Shown piece after piece: positions 10,702 to 24,040 of a stretch of 64,000 bases of DNA. Made by a program: the position numbers and the translations under genes. The DNA comes from Lumnitzera littorea (Eukaryota > Streptophyta > Magnoliopsida > Myrtales > Combretaceae): contig JAMXBB010000008.1 in the NCBI GenBank assembly GCA_024138015.1, forward strand, positions 4,916,107 to 4,980,106. The letters are read 5' to 3'. The notes under the pieces are model-generated. The model saw only the letters and a program-made list of their open reading frames with translations. It was not told the DNA's origin and did not search any database. How positions within the stretch are numbered: the stretch's first letter is position 1; every line of letters begins with the position of its first letter.

Positions 10702-12157
10702 CATTCCAAACCTATGCTTTGCATCCCATTTGTAGAGTCTCTTTTGGTTTAGAGTTTGGTGTTGCAAATTTTATGGTTGAATGAACATGATTAACAACTA
10801 TCACCTTACTTGAGGGTGGGAAGTTAATATTGGTAAGTTAAGCATGTTTTTCAATAAGGATGCCCATAGGAAAATATTTGTAAAGGTCTTAACGTTCCAA
10901 TTGTTGATAATCTAGAAAATTTTTGGATTTACCTACTATTTGTAGTAAAGATACAAAGAAACCCAAGGCTTTATCAAAGACAAAATAGCCTTGAATCTTA
11001 GTGGTTAGAAGAAAAGTTTGTTATCTTAAGTAAGGTAATTGAATTTGATGCATAGAAGCAAACAAAATCAAGAATTAAAAATTAATCTTTTTAGTGTTTT
11101 GAGGGTTTTTCTAATTTTTAGGGGTTTTTGATATTGAAAAGAATAAAAACAAAAATTCTAAAGTATACGAATAATTGCAATTGAGCCAAGTTACCTTTGA
11201 GTTGCTTAAGGTTGACTTAGCTTAAACTTGATTTGTAATAAGCCAAGCTCGAGCTCAAAATAAAACTTATTTATTTAAATAAGTTGACCTCGAGCTCGAG
11301 CTTCAACTTCAATTCAGGCTCACAAACCTACTCACTTCAACTCATGAGCTGGCTCATTTAAGTTCATGAATAGGCAAATAAGTTTTATATATATTACAAA
11401 TTTTACAAATATCACACATTATATATTATTAAAATTCAAATGCTAATATATATAAATGTATAATATGCTATAGGGTATTGTATAATATGTTATATGATAC
11501 TATAAAATATATAATTTAATCATTATTCGCTATTCGTTAATCTATATATTTATATATTTCTTCATTTTGTACACTTAGAACTACTTATAGGCTCGAAATC
11601 AGTTTTGCTTTTATGATCGGCTCGACTTGAGTTAAATCAGTAAACGAGCTAAGCTTGACTTAAGACAAAGCTCATTTTTCTAAATAGATATGGCCGCACT
11701 AAGGACTGATAAGGTTGGCTGTATCAAGGTAAGTCTAAACTTGTCGAAAGTTTGAAAATAAGAATAGAAATGTATGAAAACAATAAAGTAAGTAAGCAAA
11801 TCACAATTCGAGGATATGATGCACTGATGATCTCCGTAGGCTAATGACTTAATTTGATATGATATACAAGTTAACTCAATAAGGGTGCTTATTACTTAGC
11901 CTTACTTAGGGGTTAGGATAAAAGTAAAGCAAGTAAAGAGAATGCTCACAAAATGAAGTATATTATGTAACGATGAGATATGATGATGATGTTTACAGCT
12001 ACATTTATAAGGATATTTATACCCGAAATATTAGAGCGACTACTATAAATGGAAATGACTGAAAAGAATGTTGTCCAAAATAAGCAGTGTATAAGAAATG
12101 TTAAGGGGTATAGATGAAAAATCAAGAAAAGTATTCATCTTATATTAATTTATAGAT
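10702..12157. repeat. Non-coding repeat sequence, includes GCTCGAGCT-rich hAT-like family copy
   Basis: About 11195-11690 is a copy of a dispersed, non-coding family marked by CTCGAGCTCGAGC near the centre and a long AT core. The AT core (TTTTATATATATTACAAATT) recurs at about 25553-25580. No coding capacity was seen. Confidence 0.5.
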
Positions 12158-12685
12158 TAATTAGGTAATCAAATGCCCTAAAAGTTGAACTTAGTTGACT
12201 ATTTCTTTCACCAGCGTTACACATGCTATATGGTTGGTAAATGATAATCCACTTAAATGCCATATTGATGTGTTACTTTATAGATTTATCTTCTATCTTC
12301 TTTGTCTAGGTACCACTATGTACAAAAGTTTGAACATTAGGGAGTTTAGTTTATCGACAAGTGTCACAACCATAGGAAAAGCGTAGAAGAAAGGAGATAT
12401 GAATTTTTTTTTTTTTTAGGTGGGGGGAAGTAGGTATGTGGGGAGGGTAATTGATCAAAGTCGATTTTCATGAGAAATTTTTTTTTGGATAATACTCTAA
12501 ATACCATCTAAATTATGATTGAAATTTAAATTTATTATATGAATTTTTTAATTCATTGATTTTGGCGCTTGATTGAAACCTTTTGTTTCATTTCAATCAC
12601 CTATTGTACATACATATGATATATGTCCTACTTTAATTGGTAAGTAAACTAAGTAAGCAATAACAATCATGTGAAACGTTTCAAT
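12158..12685 (+). repeat. Direct repeat, right copy (~0.53 kb)
   Basis: This is the partner of 9708-10190 in the same orientation, about 2.45 kb downstream. The short open frames in both copies (starting MTISFTSVTHAIWLVN) diverge downstream through indels, so they are not conserved proteins. Confidence 0.75.
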
Positions 12686-15600
12686 TAGGTCCTAAATTTG
12701 ATAAATTTGATCTTTGATCTAGAACTTTCTAGATTAATCCATCTTAGACATAATTATTTAGATTAGAAGGTCATTTTTGAATCATAAACTGAAACAGAAT
12801 CGGCTAGATGATAGCAAGCTTAAACTAACCTAAGAGTTATCAGTTCATGCTAATTTAGGCAATTCATGCCTAACAATTCATCTAAATAAGTTGGCTTGAA
12901 CCTTTTTTTTTTTCATAATTTGCATATACATATTAACATAAATATATTATTAGATATATATTATATTAACATATATATATTTATACATATTATATATATA
13001 ATACATATTAACATATATTGTATATTATATACATACTTTATCTATAATATTTAAACCATCAAACTACCATATAACTACCACTCATCTCCACTTTTTTAAC
13101 CTACTAGAGAGCTTGAGAGTCTAAGTGAGTGAAGGTAGTTTACCGTTGGTATAGTATTTCTATTTGTAATGATGAACTAGAGAGAATTAGGAGTCATGTT
13201 CTCATGATTGAGCAAATATGTGTCTATTAAGTATAGGGAATGGACATCGTGGTGGTGGTCATAGCTAGAGAATCAAGGGGTTGGTCATGCTCTCAGTATG
13301 AGCATGATGTGGACGACCTTTGAAGGAAAGAGCTCGGCCTTAGGGTTGTATTCGATTTACCATCTTGGAAAAGCTTCATGCAAGTTAGCTAAAGATTGAG
13401 ATAGGTTAGTGGTGATGGAAACACAACAATCATGGGCTAGAACCATTCCACCTAAGGCTTATTAAGGTCAAACTAGGCCTAAGAACCCATATTTAAAATT
13501 TCCCTTTAACAATTATAAAAACAAATAAGTAGAATTGGTCCGTGGTGCAAAGCATGGACTGTAAATACATATATATATATATTCTGTTTAAAGCTTGTCA
13601 TCTTATTAAAAGATTAGAATCTTTACTATTATAATTATTATTGTTACTACTATACAAATGTTAGTATTGAATTTATTTATTATACAAATAATAACAATAA
13701 TTATATAATTTTAAGAATATTAAAAGTTTAAATAATTAAATGTGTGCAACTAAAAAGTTTGATGCAATAATAATTTATTTGGAATATATTAAAATAGTAT
13801 CGAATTTAAGGCTTACATAAGTTATGTAGATGAGAGATTAACTATTGTTATTGGTCAAATAAATGATACATGATTTAAATATGGAAAAAAAAAAGAAAAA
13901 ACAAAAGACAACCTAAGACATTTTTCTGATCTAAACTGAAGCCAATGGTATGTTAATGAGTTAGTAGATTAGGAGAGGGTAAGAGTAGTCTAAACTAATG
14001 AATTTATTGTATAGTCTTTGTTTAATTAGCAATAGAAAAAGAATGATAAATATTAAAAGGATAATTTAGAGAATTTAATGATTAAATTACGATGATAGTT
14101 ACTTTCTCTAACTTAAATAATATAAATGATATTTTTCTTGGATACTTTGCAGCTCTTACTTATCTTTTAAGCTTAGCAAGCTTAAGTAACTACTTTTGTA
14201 TTTTAGAAAATTTAATCTTATTAGAATTTTAAAATATTGTACCAGCCAGTATTTATATTTTTCACATACAATTGCCACTATTTTTCAAAGCCTTTTCCCC
14301 CTTTTACTTCATTGTATGGCTTAGATATCCTCAGTTCTCTCTTACTTTGCCGATCGTCACTTAAAAAATTTCCACATATACTACACATCTCTTCATGCAT
14401 ACCATTTAACCCCCGTCACATTATATTCATTTAAAATTTTGATGGCAGTTTTCAATTTGGATTTTAGAATTTGTTTTTCTCATCTTTTTCTTCTTAAATA
14501 TCATGGGCACCCAATCAAGCCTATCTGCACAGGCAAAAAGTCGTGAGAAGGGCACATCTCATTTTCCCTTTTTTCCCCACTTCAGATTCTATGTAAATGT
14601 AACAATTCATCAAATATTGGAACAATCCTTTCAATTACGTACTTAATCTCTAATCAATTTTCTTTTCCCTTTTTCGATAGAATCTTTTATTTTTGCAATT
14701 CTCTTATATTTACTTTTTTAATAGCTCTCCTTTTTTTTCCCATTAATAGTCCAATATAATAATCATGACTGGCTTCTTATACTCACAATGTTCTTCACAT
14801 TCGTAATTGTTATTTTACAAATTTATTAATTTTTGAAATGAAGCTTGCAATTCTAAGTTATCCATAATTGCTTTAACATCTTTTGAATTTTATGGTTTCC
14901 TCCGTAACGCTTCTTATTGTTCGTAAATTTCGTAATATGAACTAAAACTATAATTTCTCTGACGATTATATAACTTCAATGTTGCTAAAAATTTGCGAGT
15001 GTAATTACTTCAAAACTATCCTCAAAATCACGTAGCTATCTTTATTTTGCAAGCTATCTTATCGTTCATAAGTCAGCATAAAGTTTGATTTTTTTTTTTC
15101 TTTTTAAGTTTCTATATCTTTTGAGATTATCTCTAAAATGTTATTAAAAAAAAAAAAACAGAGAGAGAGAGAAAGGTAAATTTTATCATCTATCTATAAA
15201 AATTTTGAAAATTACATGAACTCCTTTTAAAATTTAAGCATTTACCTCCTAAAATTGGCATGAGCTCCTCTATTTTCTAGTTGGCTGCATACGTGTAATA
15301 TGTCAATGACGTGGATAATACATAACATGTGACAAATAAGAGCCACATCAAGTTTTTACGGTAATTTAGTAGTTTAATATTTCATAAATTCTACTGTACA
15401 GCTTCATCTATTTCCGCATGTTTGCTGTAGAGAGAATTGGTTTTTGTTTTACTCTCTTATAAAATAGGGTTTTAGGATATTTTGTGAGGACTAAAATATC
15501 TCCATCTCTTTTAATCATTAATAATTCCTTTTATAATTATTTCAATGGCCAGATTTTACAATATATAATATCTACATATTACATAATGTATACTATATAG

Positions 15601-15880
15601 TATACTATCTACATACATATATATTATTTAATGTGTATATATATATATTGAAAACCTTAAAAAAAATTAACAAGCCAATTCCCTAGCTTATAAACTAGCT
15701 TGTGAAAAGCTAGTGAATTGCTAAGCCTGAACTAACCCAAAACTAGCCTTGGATAGGTTAGTTCCAGTTCAACATAATATTCAACCATGACTCGGCAATT
15801 TTGGGCTAGTTTAGACCTAACCTTAGATCTAATTTAGACTGTGTAATATATTGAAATGATTATCGACACTTACATAATAA
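12686..15880. other. AT-rich spacer with decayed repeats, no gene recognised
   Basis: It contains TA-rich tracts (12920-13060), a GAGAGA run near 15165 and, around 15560-15860, sequence resembling the small GCTTG/CTAGC-rich repeat family seen elsewhere. An open frame at 14237-14434 has no domain features. No gene was recognised. Confidence 0.45.
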
Positions 15881-15959
15881 CTTGCCCTAACCCATATGTA
15901 GAGTTTTTCAATATGTGTATATATATGTATGTATGTATGTATGTATACTAAATATGATC

Positions 15960-16880
15960 TCTATTAATACCCAATTCTCATTTGGCCCAAGGCTCAGCTC
16001 ATAGGCAGGCTTCTGAGAGCCCATTGATAAGCACACAAATAAGCAGTCCTTCTCCTTTAAGTATCTTAACTTACCTAGATGCCTTTGTTCCAAGTCGGTG
16101 ACCCATCTGGGGGCTCGTTTGCGAGTACCGAGCCCATTATGCCACACTCTCCTGGCTTTAGCATAGTAGGCAAGGACACCTTACGAGCTTAGGCAAGGAT
16201 ACTCCTTTGAACTCTCAAGACCTAGCTCATCCCCCAAGCGACCCATCCAAGCGAGCTTGCCACCAAGCATTGAGCCCGTCATGTCATGTTCACCTAACTT
16301 CAGCACAATAGGTAAAGACTTTCCCATAGGCCTAGATGAGAACCTTCCTGCAAGCCCCTAAGGTCCGGTTCATCCTTGATTGAGCATTTACAGGCCTCCC
16401 TACTTCCCTGTTTCTCGTTTGTCTTTAGCATTGGTATTCGACTGCAACTCATCAATTAGCATCTAACATCTATGGTACGGTCAACATACCTAACAACTCC
16501 TAAGAATGTCAAACTCCCATATCACAAACGTGGCTATTAGCATGGTAGTGGTCAATCACTCTTTAAAACCATTCTGTTAGATATGTAGTGCATGTGGCCT
16601 GCCAACCACCAGTACAAGCGAACCCCAGGCCTCTACGTATCTAGGTAGTTGTATTCATCTTGTACTATAAATAGTGCCAGAAGCCCTTAAGTAAGGGGAA
16701 GAGATCTCTTCTAATCACTTGTATCCCTCGGTTACACCCTCAAAGGGCTTTTTTGTAAGTATCAAAGAGTAAGGAATTAACAAAGCCTAATCATGATCTC
16801 AAGACTCTTATTTAGTACATTTGAGCCTAACTCATTCCCCATCATCCTTAGTCGATTCACCTACAATCAATAGTATCATA
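15960..16880 (+). mobile_element. Probable solo LTR (boundaries uncertain)
   Basis: This block is clearly less AT-rich than its flanks. It has a good TATA box, CTATAAATAG at 16665-16674, followed by pyrimidine-rich sequence and a CA-ended tail near 16872. That layout (U3, TATA, R-U5) is typical of Ty3/gypsy LTRs. No internal domain, primer site or second LTR is present, and I could not fix the ends by target-site duplication. Confidence 0.45.
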
Positions 16881-18107
16881 CAAATCTAAATTTAAATCTT
16901 TAGATGTACATTATGTGCATTGTATTTATATATGTGAAAATTATTAGGTTATGGTATAAAAATTATAACAACATATATAATGTCGATTTTGATTGTTATC
17001 ATAACAAATATGAACAGTTGATTTTTGGTAACTATTTGGGGATGTTCCAATAATTTTCTAGTTACTCTGAATCCTAAAATGTTTTTGTCTCAAGAAGATA
17101 CATCTATGATACCACTATTATGGACCATGAGGATTTTATTTTCTAAACAATAATAGCAATGGAGATAAAGTAAGTTATGCAATCCAAATTAATATGAACA
17201 AAGCTTATGATGTGATAGAACAATATTTTTCACATGCATTATTTATATAGGTTTGGTCTAGTGAATTGGAAGATTTCTTAGGCAATGGCATGTGCTACTT
17301 CTATTATTGTATAAGCTTTAATAAATAGAAAATATGTATTACATGTGTAATCTTTAAGAGGGTGAAGATAAGGAGATTCAGTTATACCATGTTTTTTCAT
17401 CCCACTTGTAGGTAATTTATCATACAATAGATTTAAAGTAGTACTACTAAACATTTAAGAGCAATGCAAATCAATAAAACTTGTAATGTGTTATCAATTT
17501 TTTTTTTCTTTTGCAATTAATCATGTAAGAAGGTAAGGTAGTGTATCTAACCCAATCGGCTTAGTAAGTACTTAGAATGGGAATTCTCAATAAGATTTAG
17601 GATGGATGTCATTTAATAAATTAGATTAGGTTATTAGTTGAGTTTCAAGACTGCACTAAGGTTTCATGTAATCTATGATCATATATGAGGCATATGTTAA
17701 GATGGTAACTCTATTGCTAAGTAAGTTGGCAGAGAAGGCACCAAATGCCTAAATAAGACAAAAACTTACTATATGCTTAACACATATGAGTCGTATGAAA
17801 GAGCCTTATCGAATTAGAGGTTTCCCGCCCAAATGATGAATGTGATGTTAAAGAAGGGTGAGCATTCTTACTATACAATGACTACAATGAACGAAGGACA
17901 AACAACAATGAAGGAGTAGAAAAGAAGGACTCTTCTTTTCTATCAAATGCTGAAAGATTGATTTACCCTCGACCTTTCCATAGGGTAAGGATTTGAGGTC
18001 TCGTTGGAGTTAAGAATCTTCGGGCCATAAAGTTGATTGATATGATTTGTATTAGGTTTAAAGGTACATAAATTAGGTTTGAACTTTGGTGTTAGAAAAA
18101 CCTATTA
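16881..18107. other. Spacer, nothing recognised
   Basis: Moderately AT-rich, without long open frames, LTR ends or recognisable domains. Confidence 0.4.
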
Positions 18108-18170
18108 TGTGATCCTCCCTAAGTAAAAGTTAATGGAACTTTAATGATCAAAACATCTTTTGATGTAACA

Positions 18171-19326
18171 TGATACGGATTCTGTGGATGAACATATGGA
18201 CCCAATATCTCGCGTAACCAACAGGGTAAGTCCGAGCTGTGAGATGGCTCAAAGAGTAAATAGTAGTTGAAAGTTAAGTAGGGGTTCCATGCACTGACGA
18301 AGGATATGACGTACCAACGCCTCACATGAGCTTGAGTCACATTTGAGATGATGCACAAATATGGTTAGAGGTCACTCACCATTAGTTTACTCTCAAATAA
18401 GCTAGATAAGAGTAACTCAAGAATAAGAAGGACACTTAGCTTTAGAAAGTAAAAATACAGTGTATTCTCTGTATTTGATCCTTGTGGCTATTACATAAAT
18501 GGATCCTTAGCTGTTAAGAAAAGGAGAATAATTTACAAAGAATACACGTAATTGTGCAAAAGAATATTCATTATCAGAAAAGACAATACAGATGTCAGGA
18601 AAAGGCTAATACACGCATGTTTTACAATGTGGTCCTAATAGCACAGTGATCTAAGAGGGGCGAATCCCAATTAAGTCAGTTTAACATCGATAATTTAGTA
18701 ACTCAGTCAATTGGGATCAGACTGGGAATGGTTTAAGGGCAACTAATTTTTAGGGTCAGCTTCAAATGGTTAGCTCTTAATCACTGTCTACTCGACTTCG
18801 GCACTATAGGGATGGCTATATTTAGATGTGGCACTTGGACCGGTGTATAGCGAAGGGTTCGGTTTAGCACGATACCTCGACTGGTCACCTTAATAGATCA
18901 AAAGGAAAGGGATGAAATAAGAACAAGAGGGATTCACCGAAGAAGATCCTTCTCCTTCCCTTTTTTTAGAAGAAAAGGAGGATCTCTTGGGAAAAATCGA
19001 TGAAAGGGAAGAGATCCAAGTGAATGGAAAGGAAAAAATAAGGGATGAATTTCACTTTAAAGAGACATTCTATAAAGAGAATTTGAAGTTGGAAAGATTT
19101 CAAGAAGAAAAATATTTATTATGGTTTGAAAAAGTAAAAAATTAATACAAAAAGAAAATATAATAATAGATAAGAAGAATGGATGGTGTGGAGAGTAAAG
19201 TAGCTTAACAGATTGAATTAGGGTAAGCACTAATCTTCGGTGTTTAACTTACTTTGGATAGCTCGGCGAACCACTTGAGAAAACCTTCGAGCTTAGGAGC
19301 GCATGATTGATCCTTGATCTTTATCA
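18171..19326 (-). repeat. 3' LTR of gypsy-1 (carries a plastid-like insertion)
   Basis: It starts and ends TG...CA and aligns along its length with 24041-24948. It is longer because of an extra ~290 bp at about 18894-19185, and it lacks about 50 bp present in the other LTR near 24345-24400. Confidence 0.9.
18897..19131 (+). pseudogene. ycf1: Plastid ycf1 (Tic214) fragment, nuclear plastid DNA insertion
   Basis: From 18921 the plus strand reads ~70 codons without a stop, including TEEDPSPSLFLEEKEDL, KIDEREEIQVNGKEK and DEFHFKETFY, and ends LLWFEK near 19131. I recognise this as an internal, hydrophilic portion of plastid Ycf1/Tic214 (a chloroplast protein-import component), from memory of the family. 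The fragment sits inside only one LTR of gypsy-1, so it arrived after that element inserted. It has neither start nor stop of ycf1 and should be inert. A frame slip near 18900-18920 suggests the homology begins slightly earlier. Confidence 0.75.
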
Positions 19327-19334
19327 TCCCCTCC

Positions 19335-20560
19335 AAGTTGTTTGAGATTTGGGATTAAATTTGGTTCAACTCTGGGTAGCTCATCCTTGGGAGTGTAAGG
19401 TTGGAGATCAGCAATGTTGAAGGAGTCCAAAACTCTATATCCCTCAGATAATTCAATCCTATAGGCATTAGAAAGGTCACCCAGTTCAAAACTCTTGATC
19501 TTTTTAAGCACTTTGAAAGGTCCATTGGGAATCGTTCATTGTTGAGATGTATCTAGACCAAATCACCTGGTTAAAATTCTTTTTTCCTCCATCCTCGGCT
19601 TTACTTCTCGAGCTTAGTATTAGCTCAGCTCAATTGTTCTACAACCTTTTGGTGCATGGCTTGGAGCCTTAACTCTTTCAACGGTTGGTTGGTCATCATA
19701 AGGCATTGGCTAGGGTGCCTGGTCCATCATGAGCTCAAGGTTGAACTCATAAGCAACCTCGAATGAAGACATGTTTGTTACACTATAGGCGACCTTGTTA
19801 TAGGCAAACTCAATGATTAGCGAGCATAGATTCTAGTTGATTGTATTGCGTCCAACAGCAACCCACAGTAAAGTTCCCATGGTTTTATTAACAACTTCGA
19901 TTTGTTTGTCGGTTTTTAGATGGTAGGATGTGCTATACAATAGCTTGGTCTCCATTTGCCTCCCCAACATCCTTCAGAAGTGGCTCTTAAACTTTGGATC
20001 TTACTCTGAAATAATGGATCGAGGAATTTCATAAATTTTGATTACTTCCTACAAGAAAAGAAAGGAGATAGCCAGAACGTCATTAGTTTTGGAACAGGAC
20101 ACGAAATGTGTCATCTTGCTAAATCGGTCCACAACCACCATAATAAAGTTCTTTCCTTGGGACGTCCTTAGTAATCCTAACATAAAGTCCATGCTCAGCT
20201 TGAACCATGGTTTGGTCGAGATCAGTAAAGGTTAGTAGTGTCCTTGCTCAGCTCGGCTCTTTACCTTTGGGTAGGTTGCACACTTTTGTAGCATGGATTG
20301 GATATCTTTCTTCATCCTTGGCTAGAAGAATATGGAGAATAGTATCTCATGGGTTTAGCATTGGCCACTGTGTCTTATCAATCCCCTTCCATATGCCTCG
20401 TGTACTAGCAATTCCCTAATGGAACAAGTTAAGATACATAGCTTCCTCTTCTTGAATAAGTATCCATCTTCCTAATGATAGTCATCCAGTATCTGTCCTC
20501 TCTCACATTGGGTATAGATTAAACCAAAATGTAGATCCTTAGCATACAGATTCTTTATGG
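19335..20560 (-). pseudogene. gypsy-1 integrase (degenerate)
   Basis: Broken frames on the minus strand show integrase-core stretches such as VVVDRFSKMTHFVS and a DPKF motif. They lead to a C-terminal tail with DSFNIADLQPY (19293-19511 frame) and LIPNLKQLGG next to the polypurine tract. Multiple stops and frame changes make it non-functional. Confidence 0.8.
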
Positions 20561-20699
20561 TTTAAAAACTAAGTAGCCTTGTTTGTAGCTCAGTCGGAAA
20601 GGTATGTCGTCTTGATAGGGCGTCAGCCACTACATTGTTTCTTCCATTCCTATACTTTACGATGTAATAAAAACCTTCCATGAACTTAATCCATTTGGC

Positions 20700-21909
20700 T
20701 TATCTTCGAGATAGTTTAGGTTAGCTCTTCAAATACCTCAAGGACTCACAATTGGTGTAGATCAAAAACTCCTTAGGCAATAGATAATGTTGTCATACTG
20801 TTAGGGCTCGGATTAAGGAGTAGAACTCCTTATCATAGACAGAATAGTTTAATGTAGCTCTTAGAAGTTTCTCACTAAAATAGGTAATAGGTTGACCTTC
20901 TTGCATCAGTACAACACCTGTGCCTAGTTCGGATGCATCACACTTTACTTCAAACACCTTGTCAAAGCTCAATAGAGCCAAGATAGAGACTGTAATTAGC
21001 TTCTCTTTCACTTCCTCAAAACTCCTCCCCTCTCTCTCTCCCCCATCTGAATTCAATATTCTCTTTTAATAGTTCAGTAAGTACGGTCGCAGTTGTACTG
21101 AAATCCTTTATGAATCGACGATAGAATAGGTCGACTTAAGCCACTCTACGACTTAGGCTCAGATTACTCTTTTAAGAAGATCACTTTAAATTGGAAAAAG
21201 TCATACTTTTTCAGATTAATGTAGAGTTGTTCAACTCGGGGTTTTGCAAAGACTCTTCGGAGATGCTCCTAGTGAGTCTCTAGGTTGAGGCTGTATACTA
21301 GAATGTCACTAAAATAAACTATGACAAACCCTCTTAATAATTCTTGGAGCACATGATTCATCAAGGGCATAAATTTGCTCAATGCATTAGATAGTCCAAA
21401 TGGCATTATAAGCCATTCATATAAACTATGTCATGTCTTGAATGCAGTCTTTTACTCATTACCCTCGCGCATTGAAATCCGATGGTCTCCCAATTTAAGG
21501 TCAATTTTAGAGAACACCCTTACTTCGCTTAATTCATCTAGTATGTTATCCTAGGTGTAAGATACCTGTACTTGATGGTGATCCGGTTCATCGCTCGACT
21601 ATCTACACACATCCTTTAAGAACCATCCTTCTTTGGTATTAAGAAGGCTAGAACGGCATAGGGGCTATGGGACTTATGTACATACCCTTTCTCCATTAGC
21701 TCATCTACTTGCTTCTGCAACTCGACGACCTGTTCAGGATTTAGCCTATAGGCAAGCTTATTCGGAAGTATGACTCTTGGGTGTAGGTCTATTGTATGCT
21801 TGACACCTCGGATTGGGGGTAGACCTTTCGGTAGTTCCTCTAAAAACTGGTTGGCAAATTCCCCTAGTAAGGTTTTTACCTCGGTAGCTAACTCCTCTTC
21901 GGCCCTCAT
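20700..21909 (-). pseudogene. gypsy-1 reverse transcriptase and RNase H (degenerate)
   Basis: The RT begins with the Ty3-like approach GVKHTIDLHP and FLIPKKDGS (21616-21909). The catalytic box reads YFSD instead of YFDD (around 21304-21318). RNase H follows with FEVKCDASELGTGVVLMQEG and YFSEKL (20793-21056). Stops interrupt the RT core, so it should be inactive. Confidence 0.85.
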
Positions 21910-22059
21910 CTCTAGAATCCTTCAGATAAGCAGGTAGGTTAGTCCTTTGAGCTTCATCTCCCTTTTCAACTTGGCTTAGGTCATCACCAAAGCCTCTTTC
22001 TTCAGGGATCGGCTAAGTTGGGACTGCATGACTTTCACCTACTCGATAGTCATAGGACT

Positions 22060-23766
22060 CAATTTCATCTTTTTGCCTTTGTGCTCCATAGAACATGTAT
22101 TCTTCCTTCCGTCATATATAATAGCTCAATCAAATATCCATGGACACCCAAGTAGAATGTAGGGTGCACTCATGAGTAATACATCATAGAACACTTCATC
22201 TCAATATTTTCCAATGCAAATTGGCACGGATACCTACATATGCACCTGTAACGCTCCTTTATTACTAAGCCAATGAAGCTTGTAAAGTTTCGGGTAGGGC
22301 ATGGTTGGCAATTTCAACTATTGGACCATAAATACAGAGGCTATATTGGTGCAGCTCCTATTGTCAATAATTAGCGTACACAGTGACTCATTTACCTTAC
22401 ATTCCATATGGAAGAGATTTTCCCTTTATTCATCTTCGGGTACGAGACTGACACTCATCGCCCTCCTTAACACTAGAGTGGCCTGCATAAAGTTACCTTC
22501 CTCACTAAAGATAACTTCCTCCTCATATAGTTTGGTTTGTCCGCCCTCTTTTAGCTCCTTTACTTCTTCATATCGACCTGAATAGTTGGCACCTCACCTT
22601 AGATCACTATTGTTCGCCTGTTTAAACATTGAGCGATTGTGTGTCCAAATCCTTGGTATTTGAAACACTTGATCTCACTCATCTTCCTCCCGGAACTATG
22701 CCCCTTCTCAAACTTCCTCAGCGGTTCCTTCTCTTCGATTAGGGTAATCAGAATGGGTCAGCTCTCAATAGTTTTACTTGGTTCTGTTCATACTAGTTTG
22801 CTCGAAATAGTTCAGCTACTACCTGGTCGACTAACATGTGGTTAGAATCTTCCTATTTGGCGCCTTTCTATCCTCGAGGCAGCTCGGATTGCATCATCAA
22901 GCATCCTAACATCTAGGGTTTCCAGGATATCTCTAATCTCATACTTTAACCTACCAATGAATCGAGATATAGTTCAATCCTCTGACTCCACAACTTTACA
23001 TCGGATCATTAACATTTGGAATTCCTTAACGTAAGTGTTTACACTCGACCCTTCTCGTCTTAGTTCTTGTAGTTTTTTAAAGGCATCCTGCATATAATAG
23101 CTTAGTATAAACCATATCTGCATAACTCTTTTCATTTCATCCCAACTACTAACCTCTCGTTCTCCTTCTCGTTCTCGTTCTCGTTCTCTTTTCTGGTAGC
23201 TTACAAATTCTTCTACCATAAGGCAGCATAATCAGTGAACTCCAATACAACAAGTCTAACCTTTGCACTATTGGGCACTTCATTGCATTTAAACTGCTTT
23301 TCAATCTTATCTACCTAGTCTAAGTAGTTTTTGGCATCACCGCTTCTAAAAAAACTTAGAATATGCATTCTCAATCCTTCGACTATAGGGACTCGAACGT
23401 TTCTTTCCTCAGGCTCGTAGTACTCCTTTACCCCATCATCTCCTTCTGTTTCCTCCTCAATCTCCTCAACCGCTAGTCTTTGTCTAGCGTCTTTACCAAC
23501 TCCTTCAGCTCGAGGTGGTTAAGCTAGGGCATTAACTTAACTAAACTGACCATTGCCTTATCCTTGCTGTTCGCGTACCTAGTAAGGCTATTTCTAGCTC
23601 ATTGCCTATCTTCTTAGATAATAGTTACTAAGCTAGCTACCAAGTCGGTAAGTCTATCCAAGTGGTCACTCACTAACTAAGGTATAAAGCTTCCTTCTTG
23701 TCCTTGGCCATGTTGAGTACCGATTTCTTGGTTTCTCAATATTCCTTGAACAATTGAGTCTAACAT
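22060..23766 (-). pseudogene. gypsy-1 gag and protease (degenerate)
   Basis: The likely gag start is the ATG at 23766-23764. A capsid-like stretch with WDEMKRVMQIWF and SSVNTYVKEFQML lies at 22974-23219. The zinc knuckle near 22627-22669 reads CFKYQGFGHTIAQC, having lost its second cysteine. The protease motif reads DNRSCTN (near 22345-22365) instead of DSGS. An Arg-Glu run at about 23155-23195 comes from a GTTCTC microsatellite and replaces normal gag sequence. Confidence 0.75.
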
Positions 23767-24040
23767 TGATGGTTACTTCACAAAAATTAACGTCTAATAA
23801 TACCACTTGAAGATTAATAATCGATACTCCAATCACCATGACAATTACATAACTAGCGAACAGCTAATCACATTGTTTTTATGTATCGAGAACATAGGAA
23901 AATAGAGCACATAACACTCCTTGGTTAGTAAACTCTAAAGTTAACAATAGAACTATTATCACACAAGAGCAATAACAAACCACTCCAAGAACACAGTAAT
24001 AGAATTTAGCTTCGAACGTAGTTAGGCTTTGATACCAAGA

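Noticed and set aside
9708..12685. Reading the 0.5-kb direct repeats as LTRs of one element
   Set aside because: No TG...CA ends, no primer site after the left copy and no TSD; the interior is explained by a truncated TRIM.
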